A stretch of 64,000 bases of DNA from Kordiimonas laminariae. Its GTDB lineage: Bacteria > Pseudomonadota > Alphaproteobacteria > Sphingomonadales > Kordiimonadaceae. The stretch lies in the NCBI RefSeq assembly GCF_023008165.1, contig NZ_JAKQZA010000007.1, positions 97,212 to 161,211 of the forward strand. The letters are read 5' to 3'. Shown in pieces: positions 28,464-37,253 of this stretch; position 1 is the stretch's first letter, and the number at the start of each line of letters is the position of its first letter. The translations under genes were made by a program, and so were the position numbers. The notes under the pieces are model-generated. The model had not been told where the DNA came from, did not search any database, and was given only the letters and a program-made list of their open reading frames with translations.

Positions 28464-28745
28464 ATGAACAGCACACTCATTATCGCCGCTTATTTAGGTA
28501 CGCTCAGTTTTATAACACTATGCATGTATGGATGGGATAAACGCGCCTCGATTAAAGGTAATTGGCGGGTAAAGGAAAATACCTTGCACCTGTTCGCCAT
28601 TCTCGGCGGCTGGCCTGGCGCGATTTGTGGGCAAAAGCTCTTTAAACACAAAACGAAGAAACGGTCGTTTCGCATCCGTTTCTTCGCTACATGTTTTATA
28701 AATATCGCAGCCGGTATCTGGCTCTATCAACGCTTTATTCTTTAG
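28464..28745 (+). CDS. DUF1294 small membrane protein
   Basis: About 93 residues with two TM segments (about 4-22 and 72-90) and the DUF1294 signature YGWDKRAS ... WRVKENTLHLFAILGGWPGAICGQKLFKHKTKK(R)SF. The function is unknown. The start at ATG 28464 is chosen because the longer frame from 28419 adds hydrophilic residues not seen in the family; the ribosome site is weak either way. Its end overlaps the convergent P460-like gene by 11 bases. Confidence 0.8.
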   Translation: MNSTLIIAAYLGTLSFITLCMYGWDKRASIKGNWRVKENTLHLFAILGGWPGAICGQKLFKHKTKKRSFRIRFFATCFINIAAGIWLYQRFIL

Positions 28746-29268
28746 CCGTCGCTGCGCAACGTGGATCAGCTTTCTGAAGCGCTGCGATTTGCTTGCGAGT
28801 TACAGGAATTGGCAAACAGCCATGCCCCTGCTCGCAGATCATATCCCATTTAGGCCGGGCACGTTCATGGCATTCAAGGCAGTTACCACCAAATTTGTTC
28901 ACTGCCTGATCAGTACCGCGTACTTTGATAACGCTGCCTTCACCAGAGACATCAATTTCAAAGAACTCCCAATCCTTCGTGCGCGGGCTCCAGCCCTTTT
29001 CACGTTTTACCATCACTTCAGTTGGCACAAGCTGCACAACGGAACCCGGCGGGTAAACGCCACCTTTCTTACTGTTTGCAACTTCAAGGGTGGCTTCCAG
29101 ACCACCCAACAGGTTATCCACATAAAAGTGGCGTACCTTGGTCATCTCAAGCATACATTTGAAGCTTTCGGCAGAAATATCTACCGCGTCATCGGCTGAA
29201 GCACCTGCAGAAAATAAAACAGCTGCGGCTGCAACTGCTTTGAAAAATTTGGAAGAGTGTTGGCCCAT
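28735..29268 (-). CDS. Exported haem protein with one CxxCH motif (cytochrome P460-like)
   Basis: A 177-residue protein with a signal peptide ending SAGASA and one c-type haem site, CLECH, near residue 136, in a C-terminal region like those of cytochrome P460-type proteins. The preceding beta-rich part (VVQLVPTEVMVKREKGWSPRTKDWEFFEIDV, given here as a region near 85-115) fits the same fold. Four further cysteines follow the haem site. The partner and reaction are unknown. GGAGAAGAAC is the ribosome site. Confidence 0.65.
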   Translation of the reverse strand: MGQHSSKFFKAVAAAAVLFSAGASADDAVDISAESFKCMLEMTKVRHFYVDNLLGGLEATLEVANSKKGGVYPPGSVVQLVPTEVMVKREKGWSPRTKDWEFFEIDVSGEGSVIKVRGTDQAVNKFGGNCLECHERARPKWDMICEQGHGCLPIPVTRKQIAALQKADPRCAATAKE

Positions 29269-29329
29269 GTTCTTCTCCTTTAACGTTTAAGGTAACCCGA
29301 AAAAAGGAGAAAGCAAATGGGCCCTAGCG

Positions 29330-30577
29330 TTACTCAGGTATACGCACCATCAAGCGCGAATAACCGTTTACAAAGCTTGAAGGCACACGTTTTGGACCTT
29401 CCAACACTTCAATATCGGGATAACGTTTCAGAAGTTCTTCCCACAGTATCGTAAGTTGCTGCTCCGCAAGCCGCGCACCTACACAGCGGTGAATACCGGC
29501 CCCAAATGCCAAATGTCTGCGTGCATTTTCCCGTTCAATAAACACACGGTTGCCTTCAGGGAACATTTCTTCATCATAGTTGCCAGAGGCATACCACATG
29601 ATAACCTTATCGCCTTTTTTGATCTGCTTACCGCCTACTTCAACATCTTTGAGTGCTGTACGCCGCATGTGCGCAAGCGGGGTTTGCCAGCGGATAATCT
29701 CGGAAACAAAATTTGGGATAAGAGAGTGATCTTTCTTCAGCTTCTCATATTCTTCAGGCCAGCGGTTCATGGCAAGGATAGAACCTGTCATGGAATTACG
29801 AGTGGTATCGTTTCCGCCCACAATCAGAAGGATGATGTTACCGAGGAATTCCATAGGCGGCATATCGTGCGTAGCTTCACCGTGTGCCAGCATGGAAATA
29901 AGTTCGGGCCTTGGCGCTTCAATAGCAGCCTGTTCTCTTAGCTGCTGGAAATACTGAAAACATTCCATCATCTCCGCACGCCACGCATCAATGCTTTCAA
30001 CAATTTCTCTGTTTTCTTTACCTGTCGCCACATCAGACCAGCGGGTGAGTTTTACTCTGTCTTCGATCGGGAAACCAAAAAGTGTTGCCAGCATCAGGAT
30101 CGTTAATTCCACAGAAACATGGCTGACCCAATCAAACGGTTCACCAACAGGCAGGTTTTCCAGCACCTTGATGGTACGCTCACGGATAAGCGGCTCGTAA
30201 TCCCGCATGCTTTTATTGTTCACAGAAGGCGCTACCACTCGGCGCTGTTCTGTATGCTTTGGGGGATCCATGGCAATGAACATTTCAAGCGGCAGGTCCT
30301 CAGTAATATCCGCCACCGTGATACCACCAAACTCCGCGCTGGAAGAAAAATCCTTAAAGTTCAGATTTACGTCCGAGATATCTTCAAATCTGGTAAGTGA
30401 CCAATATGGTCCATACATAGAATCTTCCGCATAGTGCACAGGGTCCTCTTTCCGGAGCCGTTCAAAATATGGCCAGATAACATCATCACGGAACAGTTCA
30501 GGGTCCGCCAACCGAATATCTTTCAGCGGCATTTCAGCTGCTCGTTTCCTGTGAAATTCTAGTGATGCCGCATCCAT
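29330..30577 (-). CDS. Cytochrome P450 monooxygenase
   Basis: A 415-residue soluble bacterial P450. It has the I-helix oxygen-activation motif GGNDTTRNS, the K-helix ExxR in SEIIRWQTP, and the haem-binding loop FGAGIHRCVG with thiolate Cys at about 365. The DMDPPKHTEQRR-like segment (MFIAMDPPKHTEQRRVV) is characteristic of bacterial classes that hydroxylate terpenoids, fatty acids or sterols. The start at 30577 follows a GGGAGGG ribosome site. No ferredoxin or reductase gene is adjacent, so redox partners must be elsewhere. It is divergent from a LysR regulator. Confidence 0.95.
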   Translation of the reverse strand: MDAASLEFHRKRAAEMPLKDIRLADPELFRDDVIWPYFERLRKEDPVHYAEDSMYGPYWSLTRFEDISDVNLNFKDFSSSAEFGGITVADITEDLPLEMFIAMDPPKHTEQRRVVAPSVNNKSMRDYEPLIRERTIKVLENLPVGEPFDWVSHVSVELTILMLATLFGFPIEDRVKLTRWSDVATGKENREIVESIDAWRAEMMECFQYFQQLREQAAIEAPRPELISMLAHGEATHDMPPMEFLGNIILLIVGGNDTTRNSMTGSILAMNRWPEEYEKLKKDHSLIPNFVSEIIRWQTPLAHMRRTALKDVEVGGKQIKKGDKVIMWYASGNYDEEMFPEGNRVFIERENARRHLAFGAGIHRCVGARLAEQQLTILWEELLKRYPDIEVLEGPKRVPSSFVNGYSRLMVRIPE

Positions 30578-30704
30578 GGATGACCCTCCCAATAATTATC
30601 CTCTCCCAAGTCCAAAAGCCTGACAGTTAAACTTAGTAAGCTCAAATGAATTAATTCGCGCAGAGATGAATTGAATTCACCTCGCATCGCTCTATTTGCA
30701 GGAT

Positions 30705-31583
30705 ATGAGCAAATTACCGCCACTAGATAGACTGAGAGCAACTGAAGCCGCGGCGCGGCTGAAGAGCTTCAAATTGGCAGCTGCTGAGATTGGTATAACA
30801 CCTTCAGCCGTAAGCCACAGAATACGTGCACTTGAAGCAGATATGGGAGCACCGCTTTTTATCAGGCACGGCAGTGGTGTAATACCCACTGAAACCGGAA
30901 CCAAACTAGCCCAAACAATTTCTGCATCTCTCTGTGCTATTGAACGGACCTGGAATGAACTTGCGTATGAAGCCAAAGAAAAGCCGATTAAAGTGTCGTG
31001 CGCTCAAACACTTAGCTCGCATTTCCTTATCCCGCGTCTTGCCGATCATAACAAAAAGCATGCAGGTTTTAATGTTGAAATTATCACTTCAAATGACTTT
31101 GGATTGGTTGAACAGGGAACAGCGGATATCAGCCTTCATATTGGTACAGAACCTCAAACTCATTTAAATACAGACAAACTTAGCCCAATCCGCTTCCTGC
31201 TGGTCAGCGCAAAAGATAGAGTAAGCTCGCACCTGAAGAACGGTAAACTCTCTGGCCCATTACTGGCCATGAAGGCCCAACCAGATATGTGGGATTTATT
31301 CACTAGATACAGCAAAATTGAAATAGCAGAAGGCACCAAACTTCTGTGGTTTGATGCTTTCCAAAATGTTCTGACAGCTATTCAAAATGGCTTAGGAGCC
31401 ACACTTATCCCCGAATGGTTACTGCCACAAATCTCAGAATCTTATGGTGTCGCAGCTGTTAGTACACAATCCATTGACGCAAATATGGCCTACTGGTTGA
31501 TCAGCCAACCTGATCCTGCAAGCACTGCCGAAGTAAACAATATTAAGTCCTGGGTTAAAACCTGCGTTCAGGAAAACCTATAA
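30705..31583 (+). CDS. LysR-type regulator (GcvA-like)
   Basis: A roughly 292-residue LysR protein. The N-terminal winged HTH (about 5-65, LDRLRATEAAARLKSFKLAA, then PSAVSHRIRALEADMG) is GcvA/AmpR-like, and the effector-binding domain extends to the end. It is divergent from the cytochrome P450 gene with a 127-base gap, the usual arrangement for a LysR protein and its target. The start is taken as ATG 30705; a TTG nine bases earlier is also possible. The effector is unknown. Confidence 0.9.
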   Translation: MSKLPPLDRLRATEAAARLKSFKLAAAEIGITPSAVSHRIRALEADMGAPLFIRHGSGVIPTETGTKLAQTISASLCAIERTWNELAYEAKEKPIKVSCAQTLSSHFLIPRLADHNKKHAGFNVEIITSNDFGLVEQGTADISLHIGTEPQTHLNTDKLSPIRFLLVSAKDRVSSHLKNGKLSGPLLAMKAQPDMWDLFTRYSKIEIAEGTKLLWFDAFQNVLTAIQNGLGATLIPEWLLPQISESYGVAAVSTQSIDANMAYWLISQPDPASTAEVNNIKSWVKTCVQENL

Positions 31584-31588
31584 CATTT

Positions 31589-33064
31589 CTATCTTTTGAT
31601 ATTTTCACCAAAGTAAACGGCCACATCACCGAGTTCTCCCTCAGCAGCTTGAGTGAGAGAAAAGGCTTCATTCTTCATCGAGATCGGAATTTGACGGTAA
31701 GTATGCCCACCATGCTCACGAGCCACTTCGATATGAAGAATATAATCCCCCTCATTTACGGGTTTTCCGTAATCATCTCTACCGTCCCAAGTGATATTAT
31801 ACTTACCTGGCATGCGTGTGGGCCGGGTTACACCATCTACTACCGCTTTCACTTTTCGCCCGTAACGCCGCCACCATACATAGGTTTCTTCCATCCACTC
31901 TTTACCGGTGCCAAGTAAAAGCAGGCTCCGAACCAATTCTCGTTTCGTGTCTGTCACCCAAATACCCACGTAGGGACGTTTGTAATTGCCTTCATCTTTA
32001 TCAGGGATGTCAAAGTTCACTTTGAAGCGAAAATCATTCTTCCAGGCCACCTCGTTCGAGACATGGTTAGCTGCTAAAAACTTATGCCAATCTGCTGACG
32101 AAAACTGCTGCCCATCGGAGGAAGCAATAAGCGCTTCCACACCAGCCAGGCTGTTTATCAACTGTAATCCTTCTCCGATAGGCATCACAGAGAGAGCAGT
32201 GGCAAGCGCATCCGCTGTCATAGCATCATTCGCAACAACAGTAGCCGCTGGTGCATTTTCAACGGGCCAGCCAGTTTTAGGGTCAATAATCTGGCTATAA
32301 TTCTGTCCACCAACACTGAATGTACGTGTACGGTGCCCGCTGGACGCTACCGCTTTTCCCGAGAGTGCAAGTGTTGCCATAAACCCTGCATTGTCAGCAG
32401 TATCAAAAGGATTCGCTATCCCAATAGTCCAGGCTGGTTTTGCCATAGCGCCACCCCAATAGAGAGCATCCCCTCCAATGTCTAGTTTAATGCCTGTCGC
32501 TTCAGGTACATAGAATTGAGCTACCTTTAAAGCACTATCGAGAATATATCCTTTTGAAAGCGCTGTGGGATCCAGCTTAACACCCTGAACATCCACAGCA
32601 CCCTCAGATATCTCCATCGGCGTTCTGGAAATCTTCTCGAGCAACTCATCCAGTTCTGCTTTATCAGGCAAATTGCCGCTCTTCACAGCATCAGCCCACA
32701 TAGCTTTAATATCACCTAGCTGGCAGCTGAGATTACCCATGGTCCGTTCTTGCCAATACTCGCAAGCTTTAAGCACCAACTGCATATCTTCAGAGATTAC
32801 CATCTGCCTCGCGTTAAGTTCAGCAAGCTCGCTATTTTTCCAAGCCGGACTAAAGACCAATTGCAAACGTTTGATTTCCAACACTGCAGCTTCGATTGCC
32901 TTGGTAGCCATTTCTTTCTTGGCACCATGGACCACCATATCAAAGGAAGTGCCGAGAATATTTTCTCGGTGATCAAAAACCGTTTCAGCATGCAAAGGAA
33001 AAACAAGCCCAGAGATAATCCCCAGACTTGCCAGAATTGTTGAAGAACGTAAGCGCACCATCAT
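31589..33064 (-). CDS. apbE: ApbE-type FAD:protein FMN transferase fused to DUF2271
   Basis: A 491-residue exported protein with a signal peptide (cleaved near FPLHAE). The ApbE domain (about 30-340) has KLDPTALSKGYILD (FAD/substrate loop), LDIGGDALYWG and the metal/FAD motif IIDPKTGWPVE. It attaches FMN to Thr of target flavoproteins in the periplasm. The C-terminal DUF2271 domain (about 365-490: YVGIWVTDTKRELVRSLLLLG, then YNITWDGRDDYG) usually stands alone beside a PepSY/flavin reductase partner. The fusion of the two is less common. The start could be either of two adjacent ATGs. No FMN-accepting protein is adjacent. Confidence 0.88.
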   Translation of the reverse strand: MMVRLRSSTILASLGIISGLVFPLHAETVFDHRENILGTSFDMVVHGAKKEMATKAIEAAVLEIKRLQLVFSPAWKNSELAELNARQMVISEDMQLVLKACEYWQERTMGNLSCQLGDIKAMWADAVKSGNLPDKAELDELLEKISRTPMEISEGAVDVQGVKLDPTALSKGYILDSALKVAQFYVPEATGIKLDIGGDALYWGGAMAKPAWTIGIANPFDTADNAGFMATLALSGKAVASSGHRTRTFSVGGQNYSQIIDPKTGWPVENAPAATVVANDAMTADALATALSVMPIGEGLQLINSLAGVEALIASSDGQQFSSADWHKFLAANHVSNEVAWKNDFRFKVNFDIPDKDEGNYKRPYVGIWVTDTKRELVRSLLLLGTGKEWMEETYVWWRRYGRKVKAVVDGVTRPTRMPGKYNITWDGRDDYGKPVNEGDYILHIEVAREHGGHTYRQIPISMKNEAFSLTQAAEGELGDVAVYFGENIKR

Positions 33065-33131
33065 TATCACCAGAAAATACAAATATTCTTGGTAATAAGA
33101 ATGATATGCAAGACTACGTCTTTGACATATG

Positions 33132-34445
33132 TCATGCAGTAGGCCGAAGTTGCTCCCACGGCCCCTGAATGGCCAGTGTCATGCCGGGGTCTTTATGAAT
33201 ATTTGCAAAAAGGGTTCTGCCGTCTGGTGAAAAACACGCACCAGACCATTCTGACTGAGTGTTGGCAGCAATATAATAAAGTTTCCCTTCAGGAATTAAC
33301 CCGACCAGACACTGCGTATCATAGCCATTATCTTCACAGATCACCAAGTCACCCCACTGGCTGAGTGTGATGTTATCAGGCTTTTCAAGCACACCTTGTT
33401 CTTCGGCTTCAAACACAAGTTCAATGTGCCCGCCAGCTTCATCTGAGGTATATTTAAATATCTGCCCCATCCCTTGCTGACCGCCAGACGTGCAGGCAAA
33501 ATAGATACTCCCCCGATCATAGACGATGCCTTCACCCCGGACAAAAACCGCCGCACCTTGGGCTTGTGCCTGATCGGCTACCGTATCCTCTTCTGGATCA
33601 GGTTCTTCAACCGTTACCCATTCACAGGCGTATGGTTTTCCCGCCACAAGCGGAAAACCTGACGTGTGAATGATATCCCGGTCCACAAATCTCAAGCCCT
33701 GTAACACACCACCTTCTTCAAAACGACCTTTCACGTTAGGTAGGAAGCGGTAGAAACAGCCCTCCACCCTGTCCTCTGTCTGATACGCGATGCTTGTCGC
33801 TGGATCGATGGCGACACCTTCATGATTGAAACGCCCCATAGCTTTAAGAGGCCTTACTTTTTCCAGTGCCGTGAAAGGGTTCACTTCAAAGTTATAGCCA
33901 TGGCGCTTCCCCATTTCCCACGCTGACCCCAGACCAGTACCCGGCTCTTCACAGCTAATCCAGGTACTCCAAGGCGTCTTGCCACCAGAACAGTTGCGAA
34001 TAGTTCCTGTTAAGCTGAGATGGTGCTTAAGCACCTCCATCTTGTCATTTAACCAGATAGTGGTCGTGCCTCCACTGGCATCTGGATCATAGGCAAAACG
34101 AGGCTCCTGCGACGGAGGATCACTTGGAAAGTATGTAGGTATTTCGTGGTTACGTACGAGTACAATTTCCCCACCAGGCCCAGCAAAGCACCCCATACCA
34201 TCATGATAATCTGGCACTGCATGCCCGTCAGACATGATTTCACCATGCCTTGATATAATGGTGTACCGAAAACCTGCTGGCAGATCACAAATACCATCTG
34301 GATCTTTTAGCAGATTGAAAATTGGTCGCTTGATATCTTCATTGGAACAAGCAGAAAGATGCAGAAGCGTTCCCCCAAGGGTAAGAGTAGTACCTGCTTT
34401 CACCGTTTTTGAGAGAAAGCTTCTGCGATTTAGCAACATAGTCAT
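33132..34445 (-). CDS. phoX: PhoX-like (DUF839) Tat-exported phosphatase
   Basis: A 437-residue protein of the PhoX/DUF839 family, periplasmic alkaline phosphatases using Fe and Ca. A Tat-like signal (NRRSFLSKTVKAGTTLTLGG) is followed by a possible lipid Cys (LSAC). Family motifs include GMGCFAGPGGEIVLVRNHE, TWISCEEPG, GRFNHEGVAIDP and DNITLSQWGDLVICEDNG. At 437 residues it is shorter than PhoX proper (over 550), so it may be one of the DUF839 proteins whose substrate is not phosphate esters. It lies downstream of PspC, and upstream of the apbE fusion on the same strand. Confidence 0.82.
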   Translation of the reverse strand: MTMLLNRRSFLSKTVKAGTTLTLGGTLLHLSACSNEDIKRPIFNLLKDPDGICDLPAGFRYTIISRHGEIMSDGHAVPDYHDGMGCFAGPGGEIVLVRNHEIPTYFPSDPPSQEPRFAYDPDASGGTTTIWLNDKMEVLKHHLSLTGTIRNCSGGKTPWSTWISCEEPGTGLGSAWEMGKRHGYNFEVNPFTALEKVRPLKAMGRFNHEGVAIDPATSIAYQTEDRVEGCFYRFLPNVKGRFEEGGVLQGLRFVDRDIIHTSGFPLVAGKPYACEWVTVEEPDPEEDTVADQAQAQGAAVFVRGEGIVYDRGSIYFACTSGGQQGMGQIFKYTSDEAGGHIELVFEAEEQGVLEKPDNITLSQWGDLVICEDNGYDTQCLVGLIPEGKLYYIAANTQSEWSGACFSPDGRTLFANIHKDPGMTLAIQGPWEQLRPTA

Positions 34446-34467
34446 TTTTCTATCCCCGTTTTGTTTG

Positions 34468-36237
34468 TTAGCGAGAGCTGTTGCTCTCGCCGTTTGCTGT
34501 CGTGCTCGGGTTTTTAGCCTTTATGGCCATTAATTGTTCAACATGTTGCTGGAATTCGGTAATCACCGGGTAGGTTTCGCTAAGCGCTTTTGCTTTTTCG
34601 TTAAGCTCGGCAAGATTTGAAACAAACAGACTACGGTCAGGTAGCAGATACTGGCGTATCTCATTGATTTCCGCTGTATGAGCTTCAAAAGCCTTATCAA
34701 AGCGAGAGTTATATTCGATATTATATTGAATATTACTGCTACAGCTCCAAACTTCACCGAAGAAAAACTCCGCACAGAATTTATCTTGAAGAACGATCCG
34801 CTCGTTGTTGCTTACGCGTCCATCCTGTTCCGGGCCATAATCGTAAAGATTATCCCCCACTGCCAAGTATGTACCTTCCATGATCCCATAGTCTTTTGCG
34901 AAATAACGATAAGGATCACCATAACGGTATAGCGTGAATTCCCGGCTGCTTTTCACAACGGTATTTTGTGGAATTTCAAGCACCACTTCTACGCCTTGTC
35001 CGCGAACATAAGCATCAGGGTCAAGTGACCAAGAGCGATCAAGCGTGAGCTTATTACCTGCAAAATTGAAAGCATATTCGATGGTTTGAATGTTTTCCTT
35101 TGCCTTTGCGACCGTACTGCCGTCAGCGTCATAAGAAATCAGCATGTTCACTTCATTTTCTGAACCGGTATGCGTTCTAATGCTATAACGCACATCATAA
35201 GCATATGGGTTCATCAAATCCGGAAGGTTTTCATTGAAAACCAGTTCAAACTTGTTTCCATCAAGTGCAAATTTACGCTCAACCTCTTCATGGGCATGAT
35301 GCAGATGGGCATAATTCAGATATCCAAAAGCAGCAGCAATCATAACAATCGGGGCTACGACAGCACGCTTGAATTTCCTATCAAGCTTACGCTTAGGCTG
35401 ATCCAGATAAAATTCCCGGAAATAGATTGCTAGAATTAGCACCACAATATAAAGCGCAGCGGCACTTAGCATCCAATTGATTACCACAGGGAACAGGCGG
35501 CCTTCATTGAAGACATAAACCCCCACCAGTACAAAGAAAGCTGCAAACAACAAGCCTCCTGCAAAGGCGTTCTTAAAGAGAAACCAATATCCTTTCCGGC
35601 GGTTCACAAAGTGAGTACCAATCACCGATAAAAGGGTTCCCACCAAACTGATAGGCAGAAAGATAATTCGCTGTAGTTGTACAAACGGATTTTCTTTAGG
35701 GGCATCATATTCCGCAATTTTCCGGGCTGTAGCTGTCTCACCCTTAGCGGCCAGAGCTTTGGTTCTGCTGTTGGCTTTATCAAGCGATATCCAGAAAATC
35801 AGGTACAGTGCCAGACCAAGGCCAAAAAGCGCAGTCAGCGCTATAAACACTAGGCGCAATACAAATGCTGGTACACCGAACCGGATAGCAAGACCAGCAC
35901 ACACGCCGGCGAGAATTTTATTCTGAGGGTCCAGATAACTTTTTTTAGGTTGAACTGGCTCTGAATAATCTTCGGCCTCTTCATCACCATCAATAAAGCC
36001 AACCTGTTCAATTACGCTTTCGAGCTGCTCTACCGTAATGGCTTTTTTATCATGGCTACTGAATGTGTAGAGAAGCTCGGCGATACGTAATTCAATATCT
36101 TTAACAATCTCTGCTTCACAGTCATCACCTGCTAGCTGATGCCTGATTTTCTTCAGGTAGGACCGAAGCACGTCATAAGCTTCTTCATCTATCCAAAAAA
36201 CCTGACCGGCTATTTCTATACTGACAACCTTATTCAT
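34468..36237 (-). CDS. PspC-domain envelope-stress membrane protein
   Basis: A 589-residue membrane protein. It has an N-terminal helical region (1-95, VVSIEIAGQVFWIDEEAYDV) of the type paired with PspC in large PspC proteins, then the PspC domain (about 100-160, LDPQNKILAGVCAGLAIRFG and its TM). Three further TM segments (about 195-315) and a large extracytoplasmic C-terminal part (about 320-580) with coiled-coil character follow. It overlaps the upstream PadR gene by eight bases, forming a padR-pspC operon. This pairing is common and suggests PadR controls membrane-stress response. Confidence 0.85.
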   Translation of the reverse strand: MNKVVSIEIAGQVFWIDEEAYDVLRSYLKKIRHQLAGDDCEAEIVKDIELRIAELLYTFSSHDKKAITVEQLESVIEQVGFIDGDEEAEDYSEPVQPKKSYLDPQNKILAGVCAGLAIRFGVPAFVLRLVFIALTALFGLGLALYLIFWISLDKANSRTKALAAKGETATARKIAEYDAPKENPFVQLQRIIFLPISLVGTLLSVIGTHFVNRRKGYWFLFKNAFAGGLLFAAFFVLVGVYVFNEGRLFPVVINWMLSAAALYIVVLILAIYFREFYLDQPKRKLDRKFKRAVVAPIVMIAAAFGYLNYAHLHHAHEEVERKFALDGNKFELVFNENLPDLMNPYAYDVRYSIRTHTGSENEVNMLISYDADGSTVAKAKENIQTIEYAFNFAGNKLTLDRSWSLDPDAYVRGQGVEVVLEIPQNTVVKSSREFTLYRYGDPYRYFAKDYGIMEGTYLAVGDNLYDYGPEQDGRVSNNERIVLQDKFCAEFFFGEVWSCSSNIQYNIEYNSRFDKAFEAHTAEINEIRQYLLPDRSLFVSNLAELNEKAKALSETYPVITEFQQHVEQLMAIKAKNPSTTANGESNSSR

Positions 36238-36568
36238 TGCTCTGTCCTCTGCGGATAGATTCCACGGAATCTGTCATATCTTGCCAGGCAGCGTCTAGCT
36301 TCGCGAGAAACGCTGTCCCTTCTTCTGTTAGCGCGTAATATTTACGCGGCGGACCGGCTTCAGACTCCACCCAACGGTATTGCAGAAGCTTCGCTTTCTG
36401 CAAACGGTTGAGCATTGGATATAGCGTGCCATCAGTGACGATTAGGTTCGCTGCCTTCAGACGATCTATTAGCTCGGCGGTATAAATCTCATCCTTTGCC
36501 AGCAAGCTGACAATGCAGAACTCAAGTATCCCGCGTCGCATTTGTGAAATTGTATTTTTTGCGTCCAT
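36230..36568 (-). CDS. PadR-family transcriptional regulator
   Basis: A roughly 112-residue PadR winged-helix repressor: QMRRGILEFCIVSLLAKDEIY, GTLYPMLNRLQKAKLLQYRW and GPPRKYYALTEEG are the diagnostic helix 1, recognition helix and wing. It is first in an operon with the PspC protein. The start at ATG 36568 is preferred over an earlier one at 36604 because the latter lies inside the operator palindrome at 36581-36617. Autoregulation is therefore likely. Effectors of small PadR proteins are often phenolics or lipophilic stressors. Confidence 0.92.
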   Translation of the reverse strand: MDAKNTISQMRRGILEFCIVSLLAKDEIYTAELIDRLKAANLIVTDGTLYPMLNRLQKAKLLQYRWVESEAGPPRKYYALTEEGTAFLAKLDAAWQDMTDSVESIRRGQSNE

Positions 36569-36580
36569 GGGAATCACCAT

Positions 36581-36617
36581 ATAACATGCTACCATGTTAT
36601 GCAAGGTAGCATGTTAT
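36581..36617. promoter_or_regulatory. PadR operator (inverted repeat) before padR-pspC
   Basis: ATAACATGCTACC at 36581-36593 pairs perfectly with GGTAGCATGTTAT at 36605-36617 across an 11-base spacer. It lies 13 bases upstream of padR. The ATGT/ACAT half-sites are those expected for PadR-family binding. Confidence 0.6.
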
Positions 36618-36738
36618 ATTAAAGATCATTGTAACGCATAGATGAGATTGCCATCATCCAGAAATAAAGAAAAAATCTCGACAAAACAATATGATAGAAT
36701 GTTTTTCGCACCAGGAATTTTTATTATTTTTTTTGTCT

Positions 36739-37149
36739 CTATCGGTCTCGAAGATATTTTTTATTGGTAATTTTCATCACCTTTTGGAAACGAGGACATT
36801 CTAAATGGCTTGGTGCTTCACACACAGCTGCATGCCTCAAACCATCTCACATAGCGGTAAGCTGCTTTATGTTCCTATCAAGCTCATCAGCCTTCACAAG
36901 CAACTGTTCCCTGTTAATCTCGGTACCACCTTCAGTGAACATTGCTCCAATCTCTTCCAACGAGAAACCTGATTGTTGCCCCAACACTATAAGCTGAAGC
37001 CGAAGCAGTACATTTGGCTCAAACAAACGCCTTAACCCTCGTCTGCCGATTGAGCGAATGAGATCCTTCTCTTCATAAAACCTGATGGTAGATGCAGGCA
37101 AACCAGATAGTTTCCCAACCTCGGCAATATCAAGGATAGCAGGGTTCAT
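36739..37149 (-). pseudogene. MerR-family regulator interrupted by an in-frame TGA
   Basis: The first 100 codons (36847-37149) encode a MerR HTH (IAEVGKLSGLPASTIRFYEEK) and the dimerisation helix, ending LTAM before TGA at 36847-36849. Read-through of that TGA continues in frame for 35 codons to a TAG at 36739, giving DGLRHAAVCEAPSHLECPRF. That segment is the conserved C-terminal block of this regulator family, where the position before it is normally Arg. A CGA-to-TGA change would explain it. As it stands the product lacks its last quarter, including two conserved Cys. Function may be lost, altered, or rescued by suppression. Confidence 0.8.
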
Positions 37150-37159
37150 AATTTTTCTC

Positions 37160-37190
37160 TTGACCTCAAGTTAACTTGAACTTGTAGCCT
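37160..37190 (+). promoter_or_regulatory. MerR-type promoter with 19-bp spacer, facing the methyltransferase gene
   Basis: A -35 TTGACC (37160-37165) and a candidate -10 TAGCCT (37185-37190) are separated by 19 bases containing the palindrome TCAAGTTAACTTGA. The over-long spacer with a centred dyad is the hallmark of MerR-family activated promoters, and the dyad is the one found in SoxR-like sites. It lies between the divergent merR pseudogene and the methyltransferase. Confidence 0.7.
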
Positions 37191-37253
37191 ACCCATAATT
37201 CACCATAGGTTCAAGCGAGCCTACGGTGCGGTAATTTAGTATGAGGTAAGATT

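Noticed and set aside
29330..31583. P450 and LysR gene pair as a biosynthetic cluster
   Set aside because: There are no further tailoring or scaffold enzymes nearby; a single regulated P450 explains the region.
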